This document shows, in pieces, positions 15,660 through 24,608 of a stretch of 51,456 nt of DNA. The notes under the pieces are model-generated. The model was not told the origin of the DNA. It saw only the letters and a program-made list of their open reading frames with translations, and searched no databases. Where the stretch lies: positions 1-51,456 of the forward strand of contig JAGALA010000002.1 in the NCBI GenBank assembly GCA_017625935.1, given 5' to 3'. The stretch comes from Clostridia bacterium (GTDB lineage: Bacteria > Bacillota > Clostridia > Oscillospirales > CAG-272). The position numbers and the translations under genes were made by a program. The number at the start of each line of letters is the position of its first letter. The stretch's first letter is position 1.

Positions 15660-16211
15660 TTACGGCGCGATTTTCTCCCCATAGCCTTGTATGTATTTTA
15701 TGGCGCTTTGGCGCACGGGCGTTGCAAACTCGCCAAGGAAAGCAAGGGCAATATCTCCCTTTTTATAATTTTTCAAGATGAGGTAATAATTTCCCTCTTT
15801 TCCGTGTGAATATATTTCGTAGTCACGCGCACCTTTGTCAAGATGCTTCTTTATATATAGCAGCGAATCGTGAGAGTTTACAAAAAAGGCGCACCTTTGC
15901 GTGTTTGGCGGCGCGCACGGTGTCCCCGAAGCGCAAAACGCGCCCGTATCATCTGATGCTTCACCGTCGCCCTTTATGTAGCTGACAAAAATTTCATAGC
16001 CGCCATCACGTGAGGAAAAGACCTCGGCAAGGAGCTGTCCCGACGGCAATTTTACGCCAAGTGCGCGCTTTGCTCTGTCAAGCAACCGTGAAAACGAGCG
16101 CTTTATCTCCTGTGTGTCGGCAACCATTCCCTCTGTGATGTTATATTCTGCGGCTTCCTTAGCCCCCAAGCTGATTTTAATTGAAGAGTCAGTAATTTTC
16201 ATAAATTCCAT
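15660..16211 (-). CDS. Adaptor protein MecA-like
   Basis: A 183-residue protein whose N terminus (MKITDSSIKISLGAKEAAEYNI, written in two parts as MKITDSSIKIS and LGAKEAAEYNI), a predicted helical FSRLLDRAKRALGV and the LLAEVFSSRDGGYEIFV strand pattern resemble MecA-family adaptors, which deliver substrates to ClpC. The C-terminal half (SHDSLLYIKKHL, SHGKEGNYYLILK) has the expected alternating pattern. Sequence similarity judged by eye is modest. GGAGGGAG upstream supports the start at 16211. Confidence 0.5.
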   Translation of the reverse strand: MEFMKITDSSIKISLGAKEAAEYNITEGMVADTQEIKRSFSRLLDRAKRALGVKLPSGQLLAEVFSSRDGGYEIFVSYIKGDGEASDDTGAFCASGTPCAPPNTQRCAFFVNSHDSLLYIKKHLDKGARDYEIYSHGKEGNYYLILKNYKKGDIALAFLGEFATPVRQSAIKYIQGYGEKIAP

Positions 16212-16366
16212 AGACTTCTCCCTCCATATAAGGAACGTTTATTCCATTATATGCGCAAAAATATTTTCTGTTCAAGCGGTATTTTCGGGAGAAATTAGCA
16301 AAAAATTGCAAAAATGCTTGTGTTTTGCAAGCAATTAACATATTTAGAAAAAATTTAGGAGGTTTT

Positions 16367-17629
16367 ATGAAGAAGATTTTTTTCTTTTTTACCGTTTTTA
16401 TGATGCTTTTTACCACGGCGGCGCTTGCAAGTGAGAAAATTTCGCCCGCGCTCGATGTTATTGCCGAGGGGAGCACAATGATAAAAAGCGCGGTTACTAC
16501 CGATGGCGAATTGAATTTCGAGGTTGGCGACTTTGATGCGCCCCTGCTCTGCCACGTCAGCTCAATTGTGATTACCGAATTGCCCTCAAAGGAAGCGGGC
16601 TATTTAATGCTTGACAATCTTTACGTTGTGGAAAATCAAGTGATTTACCGCGAGGATTTTGACTCGCTCCGTTTAGTTTCAAAGAACGCAAGCCCAAGCG
16701 CGAGCTTCAAATTCAAGCCCAACAATCAGGAATACGAAATCGAATGTGCGCTCATTTCCTTAAAGGAGAAAAACCTCTCGCCAACTGCTTCAAACGGCAT
16801 TGTCGTTTCCGCTTCAACCATTAGAAATATTGCATGCTCGGGCACGCTTTTGGCATCCGACCCCGAGGGTGAGGAGCTGATTTTTGAAATAACAAAGCAA
16901 CCGAAAAAGGGGCTTGTTTCCTTAACTAATATAAATACGGGCGACTACGTTTACACGCCTTACGAAAACAAAAGAGGGCGCGACTCGTTTTGTTACCGCG
17001 TGCGTGACAGTCACGGAAATTACTCCGACGAGTGCAAGGTAGAAATCAAAATTGAGCGCAAAAAGTCAAGCTTTGTCTTTAACGATGTTGAAAACACCGA
17101 CCTTTGCGCGGTAATTTCTGTTTGCGAAAGCGGAATAATGGAGCCGACAGTCAACGCGGATAAAACGCTCTCCTTCAGCCCCGACAAGGAAATAACGCGT
17201 GAGGAATTTATCTATCTTGTGATGCGCACGCTTGTTTCAAGCGATGCGCCAACGGTTGAAAAAACGCGCTTTGCCGATGACTCCGAGATAACCGACAAAT
17301 ATAAGGGCTACCTCGAAAGTGCGTTTTCGCTTGGCATTATCGAGGGCACGCGCGAGCACGACGGCGTGCATATTCGCCCCAAGGATTCGGTAACGCTTGC
17401 CGAGGGCGCGGTGATAATAAACAACATAATCAAGCGAAAATCAGACACTCCCCTCACTGTTTTTAGCGATAGCGACGAAATTCCCGTTTGGGCAAAGGAG
17501 GACATCGACGCACTTTGTGCCGCGGGAATCATAAAGAAGGACGAGGGCAAAATCTCACCGAACTCACCCCTAACCCGTGCACAGGTGGCGCAGATTATAA
17601 TGGCTCTTATAAAGTTGAAGTCAAAATAA
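16367..17629 (+). CDS. Secreted surface protein with Ig/cadherin-like domain and three SLH domains
   Basis: A 420-residue protein with a signal peptide (KKIFFFFTVFMMLFTTAALA), an N-terminal region of unknown fold, a cadherin/VCBS-like domain (LLASDPEGEELIFEITKQPK to CYRVRDSHGNYSD) and three SLH domains at about 240-420 that would hold it on secondary cell-wall polymer. AGGAGG at 16357-16362 sets the start at 16367; a longer frame from 16325 lacks a site. The last helix of the third SLH domain (LTRAQVAQIIMALIKLKSK) is present a second time just downstream of the stop. Confidence 0.85.
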   Translation: MKKIFFFFTVFMMLFTTAALASEKISPALDVIAEGSTMIKSAVTTDGELNFEVGDFDAPLLCHVSSIVITELPSKEAGYLMLDNLYVVENQVIYREDFDSLRLVSKNASPSASFKFKPNNQEYEIECALISLKEKNLSPTASNGIVVSASTIRNIACSGTLLASDPEGEELIFEITKQPKKGLVSLTNINTGDYVYTPYENKRGRDSFCYRVRDSHGNYSDECKVEIKIERKKSSFVFNDVENTDLCAVISVCESGIMEPTVNADKTLSFSPDKEITREEFIYLVMRTLVSSDAPTVEKTRFADDSEITDKYKGYLESAFSLGIIEGTREHDGVHIRPKDSVTLAEGAVIINNIIKRKSDTPLTVFSDSDEIPVWAKEDIDALCAAGIIKKDEGKISPNSPLTRAQVAQIIMALIKLKSK

Positions 17630-17637
17630 CAAAACTA

Positions 17638-17684
17638 CACCTCATCCGTCTGCAAAGCAGACACCTTCCCCTCAAGGGGAAGGC
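17638..17684. repeat. REP-like palindromic element (CACCTCATCC type) after the SLH gene
   Basis: It begins CACCTCATCC and holds two perfect hairpins, GTCTGC-AAA-GCAGAC and CCTTCCCC-TCAA-GGGGAAGG. It separates the true 3' end of the SLH gene from the second copy of that end. The same opening motif is at 34222. Confidence 0.85.
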
Positions 17685-17691
17685 GTGTTCC

Positions 17692-17751
17692 CTCACCCGT
17701 GCGCAAGTGGCGCAGATAATTATGGCGCTTATTAAGCTAAAATCCAAATAA
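17692..17751 (+). pseudogene. Second copy of the SLH gene 3' end
   Basis: The 57 coding bases plus TAA repeat the last 19 codons and stop of the gene ending at 17629. The translation is identical (19 of 19) although 11 bases differ, all at synonymous positions. The copy is in another frame relative to the gene and has no start, so it is a coding remnant, not a gene. Confidence 0.9.
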
Positions 17752-17757
17752 AATGTC

Positions 17758-17912
17758 AAAAGGGTGGCACATTAAGTTACAACGATAAACCACAAAAAAG
17801 CAGAATTTCGCGATGAAATTCTGCTTTTTATTCGTTAAGGGGTCCTCAAACCGAAGTATGAGGTTTGGGGTTCTCGTTTAAGGTTGTGCCTTAATGTGTC
17901 CCCCCCTCTTTT
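17758..17912. ncRNA. Large folded element with terminator core
   Basis: The outer arms GGGTGGCACATTAAG (17762-17776) and CTTAATGTGTCCCCCC (about 17891-17906) pair over about 14 bp with one mismatch. Next comes ACAAC/GTTGT and AAAC/GTTT. Inside lie a perfect 15-bp terminator stem (AAAAAGCAGAATTTC, 17795-17829) and a 9-bp stem CCTCAAACC/GGTTTGGGG (about 17843-17869). It separates the converging SLH and heparinase genes. It could be a bidirectional terminator or an RNA; no known family is recognised. Confidence 0.5.
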
Positions 17913-17919
17913 CTATTCA

Positions 17920-19599
17920 TTATTTCACTACTTCAAACGAAAGCTCAAATTCCGTCACTCCGCGCTCTAATTCGTAGTCAATCAGATATACGAAGTGTGG
18001 GCGGCCGCCGACGTGGGCTTTGACCTCGCGGCGCGAAACGGTTGGCACTGTTCCGTCTGAGGCTGTCAGCTTGACGTCCTCAATGTAGAGATCATTTCCC
18101 TCTGCACGCGGCTCGATAAGGGAAACGAAGTGCTCCGTCACCCCTATTTCCTTTGTGAAATCAAAGCTATCGCAAAGCGTGATTTTTTCGTCCTCAAAGA
18201 AGAACTTGCGCTCGGCTTTATTTATAAAGTCAACGCCGTATGCTTCCTTTATATCCATATACGCACAGCTCTTTTCGCTATCGTAGTGAATGATAACGTC
18301 ATCGCGCCTGATTCCGTCCTCGCTTATGCCGTCGAAAACAGGAATATTGTGTGCACATGCGCTCGGGTGGAAGAAGGTATAGCGGCGGTCGGAGTGGTAG
18401 CCATCCTCGTACGGTCCTGCACCCGTGTCGCAAATAATCTGCTTGTTGTTTCTTGCAATTATGAAGCTGCCAACGTCAATGTGGTTGTGGCTCTCACCGT
18501 TGTTGCCGCCCTTTGCGCTGAAGCCGAAGCATTTGGTGCGCTTTATTATATAACAGGAATTTGGCGCGGTATAGGTCACGTTGTCCGACATTTCATCGGA
18601 GAAATTGTCCTCATTATAGTACAAAACCGCGCGCAAAAGGAAGTTTAGGTGTGTGTTGTTCTTGGCAACTATACCGAGGGACTTAGGCAAGCGCTCTATT
18701 TCGTCACCGTAAACCGAGCGCAAAAGTGACGGAAGCCCAATCGCGTAGTTTTGTGTTACGCTGCAATCGCCGTAGGTAACGACGATATTTTTTTGAAGGA
18801 AGGTTTTTTGCAAAAATTTAGCGATTTCCTTAACCTTCGGGCGCTTAAACCAGTCAACCTCGCCGTTTGTGAGCTCTCTTTCAAGGAGTGCAAATGAGGA
18901 GAAAAAGCCGAAGCCGAAGCCCCAATAGCCAACGCCCTCAACGCACATTCCGTCCTCCTTGTAGCTTGCAAGGTAGCATTCCATAGAGTCGTGGAGGCGC
19001 TTTTGGCACTTATAGTATAGCTCGGGATCCTCGTAAATCAAGATGCCGCCGACAGCACCCGTGCAAACCGCCGTCCAGTTGTTGTCGTGCTTTTCCCAGA
19101 AAAACTTGCGGCTCAGGTACGGCTCGATAATATGGCGTCTTATCTCATATGTAATTCTGTCGGTTAAGAGCTTTGGAAATCTATCCTTAAATAAATTCTT
19201 GATCTCCGCCAAAGCAAAGCCCGCTGAGGCGGCAAAAATGTCGATAAGACCGCAGTCAAAATCCTTTGGCGTTCTTTGGTAGTAATACTCGGTATAGTGC
19301 CCGAGCGGAGCCCAGCTGTAATCGTTCAAATATGCCCAAACGGACTTAATGAGATTATTATAATATTCCTCGTTGTCGGGGTAAATGAGTGCAAGCAGGC
19401 ACGAGGACTGAAGGTGGTCAAACTGTAAGCGCCAAAGCCCCTTGTCGTCATTGTTTAGTATGTCCTCTGCGCTATGGGCGCGCGGCTCAGTCTTAAACGC
19501 CTCATCATAAACCGCCTTGATTTCCTCTATGTGCCACTTGTATTCTTCAGCTGTGCGCACTCTTTCCCAAAATGCTTTATCCTTTGCAAATTCTAACAT
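17920..19599 (-). CDS. Heparinase II/III-like protein
   Basis: A 559-residue protein without a signal peptide. The N-terminal alpha/alpha toroid carries NNWTAVCTGAVG and the YWGFGFGFFSSF aromatic stretch. The C-terminal beta-sandwich carries ESHNHIDVGSFI, the most conserved motif of heparinase II/III-like polysaccharide lyases and related sugar enzymes. It may act on uronic-acid-containing glycans; the absence of a signal suggests cytoplasmic use of imported oligosaccharides. GGAGAG sets the start. Confidence 0.8.
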   Translation of the reverse strand: MLEFAKDKAFWERVRTAEEYKWHIEEIKAVYDEAFKTEPRAHSAEDILNNDDKGLWRLQFDHLQSSCLLALIYPDNEEYYNNLIKSVWAYLNDYSWAPLGHYTEYYYQRTPKDFDCGLIDIFAASAGFALAEIKNLFKDRFPKLLTDRITYEIRRHIIEPYLSRKFFWEKHDNNWTAVCTGAVGGILIYEDPELYYKCQKRLHDSMECYLASYKEDGMCVEGVGYWGFGFGFFSSFALLERELTNGEVDWFKRPKVKEIAKFLQKTFLQKNIVVTYGDCSVTQNYAIGLPSLLRSVYGDEIERLPKSLGIVAKNNTHLNFLLRAVLYYNEDNFSDEMSDNVTYTAPNSCYIIKRTKCFGFSAKGGNNGESHNHIDVGSFIIARNNKQIICDTGAGPYEDGYHSDRRYTFFHPSACAHNIPVFDGISEDGIRRDDVIIHYDSEKSCAYMDIKEAYGVDFINKAERKFFFEDEKITLCDSFDFTKEIGVTEHFVSLIEPRAEGNDLYIEDVKLTASDGTVPTVSRREVKAHVGGRPHFVYLIDYELERGVTEFELSFEVVK

Positions 19600-19643
19600 A
19601 ATTCTCTCCTTACCCCCAAAAAGTGCGGGGGAGTGTCTGTTTT

Positions 19644-21398
19644 TTACTGCTTTTGCATCATTTTTTTGATTTTTTCCTCGTTAGGAGTAACAAGCGCGCT
19701 CCAGTTAACGTGGTAGATAACAAAGCCGGGCTTTGAGCCGTTTGGCTTCTTTACGTGCTTAGCAAGGGTGTAGTCAACCTCAACGCTGCCGCCCTGTGCT
19801 TTGGAGTAGTAAGCGGCAATCTCGCACGCCTCGGTAAAGTCCTCGGCGGGCGGCTCGTCAAGTCCCGCACATTGCATAAGCACGTGCGACCCCGGTGCGC
19901 CCTTTGCGTGGAACCACCAGTCCCCCTTCTCTGCCAGCTTTGTGGTAATATAATCGTTTTGCGTGTTGTTTTTGCCGCACAAAACCGTATAGCCGCCACT
20001 CGTTTTGAACTTTAAGACCTTGGGTGCTTGAAGCTTTTGCACGCTGTAATTTTTCATCCTCGAAGCATATCCGCTATAATATAACTCGTTTCTTATCTGG
20101 TTAAGGTCGGATTCAACCTCTGCCTTGGAAAGTGCGTCAAAAACCGTTTCAATGTATTTTAGCTCACCGCGTGCAAGCTCAATCTGACGGGCAAGCTCCT
20201 CTTTGGCTTTTTTCAGCTTCGTGTATTTTTTGTAGTATCTTTGCGCGTTTTGCGACGGTGAAATCATTGTATCAAGCGGAATTTTCACCATTGGCATATT
20301 ATCGTCATAGTAGTTGACAACCTCGCAAACGGACGCGCCCTTCTTTATCATATAAAGGTTGGCGGTGATAAGGTCAGCCATTTGCCTATATTTCTCTGCC
20401 GCTTCACATTCCTTCAGCTCCGAGGTCTGCACCTCGATTTTTTTAACAATCCTTGCTTCGGCATTGGTAAGCAAGCGCAAAATATCGCCCGATTTTTGCT
20501 TGATGCGCTCATTCGTACCCTTTTTTGAATAAAATTCATCAACCAAATTTGAGAAGGAATCAAGCTCTATTACTCGGTAGTCACGCCCGAAATAATTAAG
20601 CGGAATATAGGAAAATTCCTGCGGCTCTCCGCTTGGATTTAAGACCATATACGGCTTGGCACACCCGTCCTTAATATCACCGATAATTTTGAAAAATACC
20701 CTAACCAGTGTCGCTTTTTCGACATTTTTAAGGGGTGAATCGATGTCGCCCGTCAGCTCATACGCAATACCCTTCGCCGTTGACGGTGCAATTCCCGTAA
20801 AATTGGAAATAATAAAGCGCTCTATTTTCATCTCCCCCGAGGCGCGCTCGTATGCAGAGATAAAATCCTGTTCGCTCACTCTTTCGGTGGGGAGCTTATC
20901 CTGCTTTGGCGGCAGCTCGTATTTCATACCGATAAGGAGCTGCCTTTGTGTGCTCAAGGAAAAATCAACCGGCTTGAGCACCGCCGTGATTTTGTACTCC
21001 GAGTCGGTTAAGATAATATTTGAAAACTTGCCCATAATTTCGGAAATTAAGTGCTTTCTTGACTTAAAGCCCATTTCGTCATATGCTTCAAATTCAATAT
21101 CTATCGCGCGCTCAAAGCCGAAGGTTGTGCACGAAATCAGCTTGCCCGCCTGCAAATGCTTGCGAAGGAGCATACAGAAGTTCGGTGCCTTTTGCGGATT
21201 TTCAAGCTGTGCGCTTGTTATATGGATTCTCGGGTAGTTTGAGCCAGCGTTAATCAAAATTTTCGAGCGCTCCCTTGCCGAGTGAAGCATAATTACAATT
21301 TCATCGCCGCTTGGCTGATAAATCTTTTCAATGCGTGATTCCTTTAAGCTGTCAAGCTCGCGCGCAAGACAAATCAGCATAGATGCATCAAATGCCAT
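19644..21398 (-). CDS. rqcH: Ribosome quality control protein RqcH (NFACT family)
   Basis: A 584-residue NFACT protein. Bacterial RqcH binds stalled 50S subunits and directs alanine tailing of nascent chains. Seen: NFACT-N (FDASMLICLARELDSLKESR, IEKIYQPSGDEIVIML), a central coiled coil (about 310-430, LKKAKEELARQIELARGELK) and NFACT-R (YTVLCGKNNTQNDYI, GDWWFHAKGAPGSHVLM). Often annotated as fibronectin-binding protein. Divergent from lon. Confidence 0.92.
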   Translation of the reverse strand: MAFDASMLICLARELDSLKESRIEKIYQPSGDEIVIMLHSARERSKILINAGSNYPRIHITSAQLENPQKAPNFCMLLRKHLQAGKLISCTTFGFERAIDIEFEAYDEMGFKSRKHLISEIMGKFSNIILTDSEYKITAVLKPVDFSLSTQRQLLIGMKYELPPKQDKLPTERVSEQDFISAYERASGEMKIERFIISNFTGIAPSTAKGIAYELTGDIDSPLKNVEKATLVRVFFKIIGDIKDGCAKPYMVLNPSGEPQEFSYIPLNYFGRDYRVIELDSFSNLVDEFYSKKGTNERIKQKSGDILRLLTNAEARIVKKIEVQTSELKECEAAEKYRQMADLITANLYMIKKGASVCEVVNYYDDNMPMVKIPLDTMISPSQNAQRYYKKYTKLKKAKEELARQIELARGELKYIETVFDALSKAEVESDLNQIRNELYYSGYASRMKNYSVQKLQAPKVLKFKTSGGYTVLCGKNNTQNDYITTKLAEKGDWWFHAKGAPGSHVLMQCAGLDEPPAEDFTEACEIAAYYSKAQGGSVEVDYTLAKHVKKPNGSKPGFVIYHVNWSALVTPNEEKIKKMMQKQ

Positions 21399-21494
21399 AC
21401 CTTCCCCTCCTTGTCAAAAGTCATAGTAAACACCTATATTTTACACCAAAAATCAGGCTAAGTCAATAAATTTTATAATATTATAAAATAATAG

Positions 21495-21523
21495 TGGAAA
21501 TTTCGTTTTGCTTGTGCTATAAT
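21495..21523 (+). promoter_or_regulatory. Probable promoter of lon
   Basis: Extended -10 TGCTATAAT with TATAAT at 21518-21523; the -35 at 17-base spacing is a weak TGGAAA (21495-21500). No CIRCE or clear CtsR heptad repeat is visible in the 200-base intergenic region. Confidence 0.55.
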
Positions 21524-21596
21524 ATATTCTAATATAGTATGCCCTTACCATCATTAGCTAAATTCACATCGCGTATACACAAGGAAAGGAACAAAA

Positions 21597-24020
21597 ATGG
21601 CTATCAAATCAACACAAAAATGCGAAAGCTTTACTCTCCCCTTAATCCCTTTGACGGGATCAGTTTTTGCATTTCCGCAAATCTCAATTTCTGTAAATAT
21701 TTCAAATCCCGTGCTTCTTAAAACGGTTGAATATGCGCAAAAAACATCATCACTTGTTTATCTTGCCACCGAGAGAAATCCGTTTAACGAAAAGCCCAGC
21801 GCTGATTCACTCTTCTCTGTCGGCACCGTTGCAAGAATAAAGCAGATTACAAAGAGGGGACACGGTGAGGCGTTTGCATCCCTTGAGGGCGTTTGCCGCG
21901 CCGAGCACACGAATATTTTCGGTGAAAGCGGCAGATTCAGCGCTGACATTATTGTCAAGACAATTGAATACGAAAACGAGAGCGAGGCGCAGCTTTCCGC
22001 TTACGCGCGCGCACTTCAATTAAAGGCAAGAGAAACAATTTCTCTTTTCTCATCTCCGTCAAAGGAGCTGCTTACGGAGTTTCAGCAGATTGACGATATT
22101 GAATTGCTCTCCGACCTTTGCGGCGCGCTCATTTTGACGCACAATTCCGACAAATATGCACTGCTTCACGAGTACGACAAGTACAAAAGAGCCGAGCTTG
22201 CCCTTGACCTTATGGACAGGGAAATTAAGATTGTCAAGCTCGAAAACAAAATCAAGAGAAAGACAAGCGCAAGGATTGACGAGAGCCAGCGCGAATACTA
22301 TCTGCGCGAGCAACTAAAGACAATTCAAGCTGAGCTTGGAAACGAGGCGCAAAGCGAAAGCGAGGAGCTTTACGAGCTTATCACAGCGCGTCACTTCCCT
22401 AAATACGTAGAAGACAAGCTTTTAAAGGAGCTTTCAAAGTTCAATAAAGCGCCGTTTGGCTCACCCGAGAGCGCGGTGCTCCGCACCTACATAGAAACCT
22501 GCCTTGAAATTCCGTTTGGCAAGTTTTCAAAGGATGAAACGAGTGTTGTAGCGGCGCGCAAAATTTTGGAGCGCGACCACTACGGCCTTTCCAAGGTGAA
22601 GGAAAGAATCCTTGAATTTATCGCGGTTAAGGAATTAAACCCCGATATTAAAAATCAAATTATCTGTCTTGTTGGCCCGCCCGGTGTTGGTAAGACCTCT
22701 CTTTGCGCGTCTGTTGCAAAGGCGCTCAAGCGCAAATACGTGCGCGTTTCCTTGGGCGGCGTGCGTGACGAGGCGGAAATCCGCGGTCACAGAAAGACCT
22801 ACGTGGCGGCAATGCCGGGTAGAATTATTAACGCGCTTTGCGAGGCAAAAACCTCAAATCCGCTTATGGTGCTTGACGAGATTGACAAAATGTCGTCCGA
22901 TATGAGGGGCGACCCTGCCTCCGCTATGCTCGAGGTGCTTGACGGTGAGCAAAACAAGACCTTCCGCGATCATTTTGTTGAAATGGACGTTGACCTCTCG
23001 CACTGTATGTTTATTGCAACTGCAAATTCGCTTGACTCTGTGCCGCAGCCGCTTATCGACCGTATGGAGATTATCGAGCTTTCATCTTACACGCGAAACG
23101 AGAAGCTTCAAATCGCGAAAAACCACCTAATTCCAAAGCAACTGAAGCGCCACGGAATGACAAAGCGCCAATTCAAAATTACCGACGAGGCGATTTTGGG
23201 CGTTATTGACTCCTATACTGCAGAGGCAGGCGTGCGTAACCTTGAAAGAGAGCTTGCTTCCCTTATGCGTAAGGCTTCCAAGGATATTATCGAAAACGAA
23301 AAGAAAAACGTTTTAATTACATATGAAAACCTGCCTGGGTATCTTGGCACGCTTAAATTTGAGAACGAAAAAATCGACGAGATGAACGAAATCGGCGTTG
23401 TAAACGGTCTTGCCTACACCTCACTCGGCGGCGATCTTCTCAAGGTTGAGGCGTCAATTATGAACGGCACAGGCAAGCTTCAGCTAACGGGCAAGCTTGG
23501 CGAGGTGATGAAGGAATCGTGCGAGATTGCCATCAGCTTCATCCGTGAAAACGCAGAGAAGCTCGGTATCGACCCCGATTTTTACAAGAATAGTGATATT
23601 CACATCCACGTGCCCGAGGGTGCAGTTCCAAAGGACGGCCCAAGTGCGGGCGTTACCGTTACTACTGCCCTTGTCAGCATGCTAACAGGTAAGGCGGTTA
23701 AGCGCGATGTTGCAATGACGGGTGAGATCACCCTTCGCGGTAAGGTGTTGCCTATTGGCGGACTTAAGGAAAAAACCTTGGCAGCTTACCGTGCGGGAGT
23801 AAAGACCGTAATTATTCCAAAAAAGAATGAAAAGGACTTAGCCGATATTGACCCTGAGGTGCGCGCGTCGCTTAATTTTGTGACCGCCTCAACCGTTTTT
23901 GAGGTTCTTGAAAACGCTTTGACGAGCGACAGCGAAATTATCGCTATAATGAATCCGAGCACGTCCGTGTGCACAAAGCAATGCAAGGGAGGAAAAAGGA
24001 ATGAAGATAAACGTAAATAA
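21597..24020 (+). CDS. lon: ATP-dependent protease Lon
   Basis: An 807-residue LonA protein: LON N-terminal substrate domain (LPLIPLTGSVFAFPQISIS), AAA+ domain with Walker A GPPGVGKTS and Walker B LMVLDEIDKM, and the serine/lysine-dyad protease domain (PKDGPSAGVT with the catalytic Ser, GGLKEKTLAAYRAG with the Lys). It degrades misfolded and regulatory proteins. AGGAAAGGAA precedes the ATG. The 3' end overlaps engB by 20 bases, a conserved arrangement in Firmicutes. Confidence 0.97.
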   Translation: MAIKSTQKCESFTLPLIPLTGSVFAFPQISISVNISNPVLLKTVEYAQKTSSLVYLATERNPFNEKPSADSLFSVGTVARIKQITKRGHGEAFASLEGVCRAEHTNIFGESGRFSADIIVKTIEYENESEAQLSAYARALQLKARETISLFSSPSKELLTEFQQIDDIELLSDLCGALILTHNSDKYALLHEYDKYKRAELALDLMDREIKIVKLENKIKRKTSARIDESQREYYLREQLKTIQAELGNEAQSESEELYELITARHFPKYVEDKLLKELSKFNKAPFGSPESAVLRTYIETCLEIPFGKFSKDETSVVAARKILERDHYGLSKVKERILEFIAVKELNPDIKNQIICLVGPPGVGKTSLCASVAKALKRKYVRVSLGGVRDEAEIRGHRKTYVAAMPGRIINALCEAKTSNPLMVLDEIDKMSSDMRGDPASAMLEVLDGEQNKTFRDHFVEMDVDLSHCMFIATANSLDSVPQPLIDRMEIIELSSYTRNEKLQIAKNHLIPKQLKRHGMTKRQFKITDEAILGVIDSYTAEAGVRNLERELASLMRKASKDIIENEKKNVLITYENLPGYLGTLKFENEKIDEMNEIGVVNGLAYTSLGGDLLKVEASIMNGTGKLQLTGKLGEVMKESCEIAISFIRENAEKLGIDPDFYKNSDIHIHVPEGAVPKDGPSAGVTVTTALVSMLTGKAVKRDVAMTGEITLRGKVLPIGGLKEKTLAAYRAGVKTVIIPKKNEKDLADIDPEVRASLNFVTASTVFEVLENALTSDSEIIAIMNPSTSVCTKQCKGGKRNEDKRK

Positions 24021-24600
24021 CGTATCTCTCAAAATCAGCGCGGGTCACCCGTCACAGTTTGTACGCACTCCGCTTCCTCAAATTGCTTTTTCGGGCAGGA
24101 GCAACGTGGGCAAAAGCTCCCTTATAAACACGCTCCTAAACAGAAAATCAATGGCGAGGGTGTCCTCAAGCCCGGGAAAGACAATAACAATCAACTTTTA
24201 CGACGTTGATTCAAAGCTTTATTTGGTTGACCTTCCCGGATACGGCTACGCAAAGCGAACGCTTGAGGACAAGAAAAAGTGGTCTATGCTTGTTGACGGC
24301 TACTTTACAAGCAACCCTAACCTTGACCTTATTACACTCGTTTGTCAGCTTGTTGATTCACGCGTGGGTCTAACTAAGGATGACTGCGATATGGTCAGCT
24401 TCTTGAACGAGGCGGACATCCCATACGTTATTATCGCAACGAAAACAGACAAGCTTAACAAAACAGAGAGAGAGAAAGCAGTTAAATCACTTGTTTCTCA
24501 TCCTCTTTTGCGCCCAGGCACTCAAATTATTCTCTTCTCAAGCGAAAGCAAGGAAGGGAAAAACGACGTTTGGGACGCTATAACAAATTCGGCTAATTAG
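24001..24600 (+). CDS. engB: Ribosome biogenesis GTPase YsxC/EngB
   Basis: A 199-residue GTPase needed for 50S assembly. G1 GRSNVGKSS, G3 DLPGYGYAKR and G4 TKTDKLNK are all present, as is the switch region SSSPGKTITINFY. The start lies inside the lon 3' end behind AGGAAAAAGGA. Confidence 0.96.
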   Translation: MKINVNNVSLKISAGHPSQFVRTPLPQIAFSGRSNVGKSSLINTLLNRKSMARVSSSPGKTITINFYDVDSKLYLVDLPGYGYAKRTLEDKKKWSMLVDGYFTSNPNLDLITLVCQLVDSRVGLTKDDCDMVSFLNEADIPYVIIATKTDKLNKTEREKAVKSLVSHPLLRPGTQIILFSSESKEGKNDVWDAITNSAN

Positions 24601-24608
24601 GAGAATTT

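Noticed and set aside
17488..17751. An 87-codon open frame ending in LTRAQVAQIIMALIKLKSK
   Set aside because: It starts inside the SLH gene in another frame and passes through the REP element. The ending comes from the duplicated gene end, not from an independent gene.
13971..19635. Recurring string CAGACACTCCCC (within gpr, near the SLH 3' end, upstream of rqcH)
   Set aside because: Two occurrences are inside conserved coding sequence with normal amino acids. The string is short and lacks pairing or constant flanks.
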